Shown: in pieces, positions 29,368 through 31,060 of the stretch
Layout: each line of letters opens with the position of its first letter
How positions within the stretch are numbered: the first letter of the stretch is position 1
Virus record (IMG/VR): IMGVR_UViG_3300030061_002579
Span: 1 to 31,060 of that record
DNA: 31,060 bases
Reading direction: 5' to 3' (one strand)
From: a virus
Notes under the pieces: model-generated
Databases searched by the model: none
The model's input: only the letters and a program-made list of their open reading frames with translations
Told to the model about the DNA's origin: nothing
Translations under genes and position numbers: made by a program

Positions 29368-29987
29368 GTTTTAAAAAAAATAAATATACAATTATTCGGC
29401 AAGCAATATCAAAGGACTTAGCATCTTTTGTTGCTAATTATTTTTCAATGCAAAAACAAGTTTATGATACTAGTATACAAGCAAGATACTTTTCACCATT
29501 TGAAAATATTATAGGTCATTATGAAAGTAAAAATGAACAGATACCAAATACCTATAGTCAATATTCTAATATTGCTATGGAAACATTAATGTTAAAATGC
29601 CAACCTAAAATGGAAGAAGTCACAGGTTTAAAACTATACCCTGCTTACACTTATGCAAGAATTTATAAAAAAGGTGATGAACTTAAAAGACACAAAGATA
29701 GATTTAGTTGTGAAATATCAACCACTATGAATCTTGGTGGAGATCCTTGGCCTATATATGTTGAGCCATCTGGTAAAGAAGGTTTAAAAGGAATTAAAGT
29801 AGATTTAAAACAAGGTGACATGTTAGTTTACTCTGGGTGTGAACTAGAGCATTGGAGAAATAAATTTAAAGGTAAAGAATGTGTACAAGTTTTCTTACAT
29901 TATAATAATCGTAAAACACCAGGTGCAAAGGATAATATGTTTGATAAAAGACCTCATCTAGGTCTTCCTTCGTGGTTTAAGCGATGA
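29364..29987 (+). CDS. 2OG-Fe(II) oxygenase family protein
   Basis: I start at ATG 29364 because it forms an ATGA overlap with the preceding stop; ATG 29349 would add five residues. The 207-residue protein has YARIYKKGDELKRHKDRFSC at 97-116, giving H110 and D112, and KQGDMLVYSGCELEHWRN, giving H163. A terminal strand follows (KECVQVFLHY). A long C-terminal tail, RKTPGAKDNMFDKRPHLGLP, extends past the fold. The canonical HxD...H triad suggests an active enzyme. It is the last of the cluster and is followed by a promoter and hairpin, so the oxygenase unit ends here. Confidence 0.8.
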   Translation: MSFKKNKYTIIRQAISKDLASFVANYFSMQKQVYDTSIQARYFSPFENIIGHYESKNEQIPNTYSQYSNIAMETLMLKCQPKMEEVTGLKLYPAYTYARIYKKGDELKRHKDRFSCEISTTMNLGGDPWPIYVEPSGKEGLKGIKVDLKQGDMLVYSGCELEHWRNKFKGKECVQVFLHYNNRKTPGAKDNMFDKRPHLGLPSWFKR

Positions 29988-29993
29988 TATAAT
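29985..29993 (+). promoter_or_regulatory. Extended -10 promoter candidate
   Basis: TGATATAAT is a perfect extended -10 element (TGn followed by TATAAT), overlapping the stop of the last oxygenase. The region 17 bases upstream is a poor -35 (TTCCTT). A start near 30000 would put the hairpin at 30002-30035 at the very 5' end of the mRNA for gene 30054. Confidence 0.45.
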
Positions 29994-30001
29994 TCTTAGA
30001 T

Positions 30002-30039
30002 GGAGGCAGGGCACCACCACATACCCCCTGTCTCCTTTT
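30002..30039 (+). terminator. GC-rich hairpin with short T run
   Basis: GGAGGCAGGG at 30002-30011 pairs with CCCTGTCTCC at 30026-30035 (one G-U pair) around a 14-base loop, followed by TTTT. It can end the oxygenase transcript. It may instead act as a 5' hairpin of the transcript starting near 30000. Confidence 0.65.
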
Positions 30040-30053
30040 AAGGATTATATTAT

Positions 30054-30932
30054 ATGTTAGGTATTACAGCTTTATCACAGTCTCCGATAGCTTCTTTAGG
30101 AGGAACTAATGTTAATGTTGCCGTTACAGGTTCACAGTTAACAGGTTCTATTGGTGCTTCAACTACAACAGCAAATGCAAATGTAAATGTAACAGGATCT
30201 CAATTAACAGGATCTTTAGGAAATTCTACTATAGATATAAATACCAATGTAAGTGTTACAGGTTCTCAGTTAAATAGTTCTATTGGAAGTGTTACTGCTC
30301 AAGCTGGAGCAAGTGCTGCAGTAACTGGATCACAATTAACAATGTCTATGGGAGAAGAGACTCTTGTAGGAAATGCAGATGTTCCAGTCACAGGATCTCA
30401 ATTAGGTTTATCACTTGGAACATATTCTGTAAGTGCTGATGGTAATGTAAGTGTAATTGTTACTGAACACGATATGGTTATGTCAACAAATGATGTTGAT
30501 ATAACAGGTGATGCAAATATTACAGTTACAGGAAGTCAAGCTACATTTTCAGTAGGATCTGTTTTAGCTTCAATAAGCAAAGACGTTGATGTTACAGGAA
30601 GTCAATTACAAACATCAAGTGGTTCTGTAACAACTACCGCAGACGCTAATGTAAATGTTACAGGTTCACAAATAACAGCATCTTTAGGAGAAGAGACTGT
30701 TGATATAAATACGCCTGTAGATGTGATAGGGTCTCAATTAACTGCATCAATTGGCACCGCAGTAGCTGTTCCTGGAGTGGACGTTTTAGTTACAGGTATG
30801 CAATTAACAGGTTCTATTAATAGCCCATTAGTTACAGCATGGTCTAACGTAGATCCAGGTGTTACTAATACTTGGACTGAGGTAAATAAAGGAGTATCTA
30901 ACATTTGGACAGAAGTTGATAAGGCAGCTTAA
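30054..30932 (+). CDS. Repeat protein of about 22-residue VTGSQLTxSxG units, tail-fibre-like
   Basis: This 292-residue protein consists of about eleven imperfect repeats with the core VTGSQLTGSIG and a linker such as STIDINTNVS. One degenerate copy reads VTEHDMVMS. There are no cysteines and very few charges, as in beta-solenoid or beta-helical shafts. The last 31 residues change to WSNVDPGVTNTWTEVNKG and a second WTEVDK, a small repeated Trp motif also seen at the ends of marine phage fibre proteins. AAGGA precedes ATG 30054. It probably forms a fibre or a surface layer of the virion; host binding is inferred only. Confidence 0.8.
   Translation: MLGITALSQSPIASLGGTNVNVAVTGSQLTGSIGASTTTANANVNVTGSQLTGSLGNSTIDINTNVSVTGSQLNSSIGSVTAQAGASAAVTGSQLTMSMGEETLVGNADVPVTGSQLGLSLGTYSVSADGNVSVIVTEHDMVMSTNDVDITGDANITVTGSQATFSVGSVLASISKDVDVTGSQLQTSSGSVTTTADANVNVTGSQITASLGEETVDINTPVDVIGSQLTASIGTAVAVPGVDVLVTGMQLTGSINSPLVTAWSNVDPGVTNTWTEVNKGVSNIWTEVDKAA
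30108..30836 (+). repeat. Coding tandem repeats, about 66 bp each
   Basis: Eleven consecutive units of 21-24 codons encode the VTGSQLTxSxG protein repeats. The DNA copies differ at many third positions (ACAGGTTCACAG, ACAGGATCTCAA), so the array is old or under selection against exact repetition. It still offers a path for copy-number change by recombination. Confidence 0.8.
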
Positions 30933-30944
30933 AAAGTGTATAAT
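30916..30944 (+). promoter_or_regulatory. Near-consensus sigma70 promoter, leaderless start
   Basis: TTGATA at 30916-30921 and perfect TATAAT at 30939-30944 are separated by 17 bases. ATG 30953 lies eight bases after the -10 element and has no Shine-Dalgarno sequence, so the mRNA would begin at or just before the start codon. Confidence 0.65.
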
Positions 30945-30952
30945 ACCAAATT

Positions 30953-31060
30953 ATGGCATCAACATATTCATCAGATCTTAAATTAGAACTAATGGCCACC
31001 GGTGAGAATGCCGGTACATGGGGTACTAAAACAAATACAAACTTAGAACTTGTCCAACAA
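30953..31060 (+). CDS. Tail fibre-type protein (partial, cut by window end)
   Basis: Only the first 36 codons are present. They read MASTYSSDLKLELMATGENA, then GTWGTKTNTNLELVQQ. This start is a familiar N-terminal signature of marine phage tail fibre and tail proteins, in which a short conserved head domain is followed by variable shaft and tip. There is no stop in the window. The promoter just upstream suggests separate control from the repeat protein gene. Downstream domains cannot be seen. Confidence 0.8.
   Translation, partial: MASTYSSDLKLELMATGENAGTWGTKTNTNLELVQQ

Noticed and set aside
30108-30836. CRISPR array
   Set aside because: The repeats are in-frame coding units of about 66 bp with diverged copies and no unique spacers.

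Overview
This window looks like part of an AT-rich, double-stranded DNA tailed phage, most likely marine. The gene set is the one familiar from uncultured marine and SAR11-type phage contigs: TerL, portal, GroES-like co-chaperonin, scaffold, capsid, glycine-rich tail proteins and 2OG-Fe(II) oxygenases. The marine origin and SAR11-like host are inferences from gene content and base composition; nothing in the window names the host. Every convincing gene is on the + strand, tightly packed, and many join by ATGA or TAATG overlaps. No tail tape measure, tube or sheath gene is visible, and the portal/scaffold/capsid/gp4-like order suggests a short-tailed (podovirus-like) virion. Replication, transcription and integration genes are absent, so the window is a structural and late arm of a larger genome.

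Layout. 1-474 is an odd, GC-richer left edge with little convincing coding, followed by small hypothetical genes (475-1779) and a perfect hairpin. 1972-8400 carries the DNA packaging core: TerL, a lysine-rich basic protein, a 636-aa protein with an EIQSD motif seen in phage polyvalent proteins, and the portal. 8381-10397 is a chain of very small genes, many basic, interrupted by a LAGLIDADG homing endonuclease. 10432-11843 has a coiled-coil protein, a SAM methyltransferase-like protein and a GroES-like protein. 11853-14918 is scaffold, a conserved head-region protein, a capsid-associated protein and the major capsid protein, closed by a strong terminator that overlaps a sigma70-type promoter. 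15081-17204 holds candidate decoration proteins and conserved proteins of unknown function. 17197-18575 is a probable lysis cassette: small membrane proteins, a membrane-anchored coiled coil and an M15 peptidase.

18626-21358 encodes connector and tail proteins. 21358-25926 holds three tandem paralogous glycine-rich adhesin-like proteins. 25926-29987 holds six proteins with (or resembling) the double-stranded beta-helix 2OG-Fe(II) oxygenase fold, with one small tail-associated gene among them. 30054-30932 is a protein built from eleven repeats of about 22 residues, and 30953 onward is the start of another tail-fibre-type gene cut by the window end.

Working together, TerL and portal package DNA into a shell built from scaffold and capsid protein, perhaps aided by the phage GroES with host GroEL. 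The gp4-like and adaptor proteins close the head, and the glycine-rich and repeat proteins probably form fibres. The dense oxygenase cluster beside fibres that share a conserved proline motif is the most striking feature. A testable idea is that these enzymes hydroxylate virion proteins, although nucleic acid or host targets are equally open.
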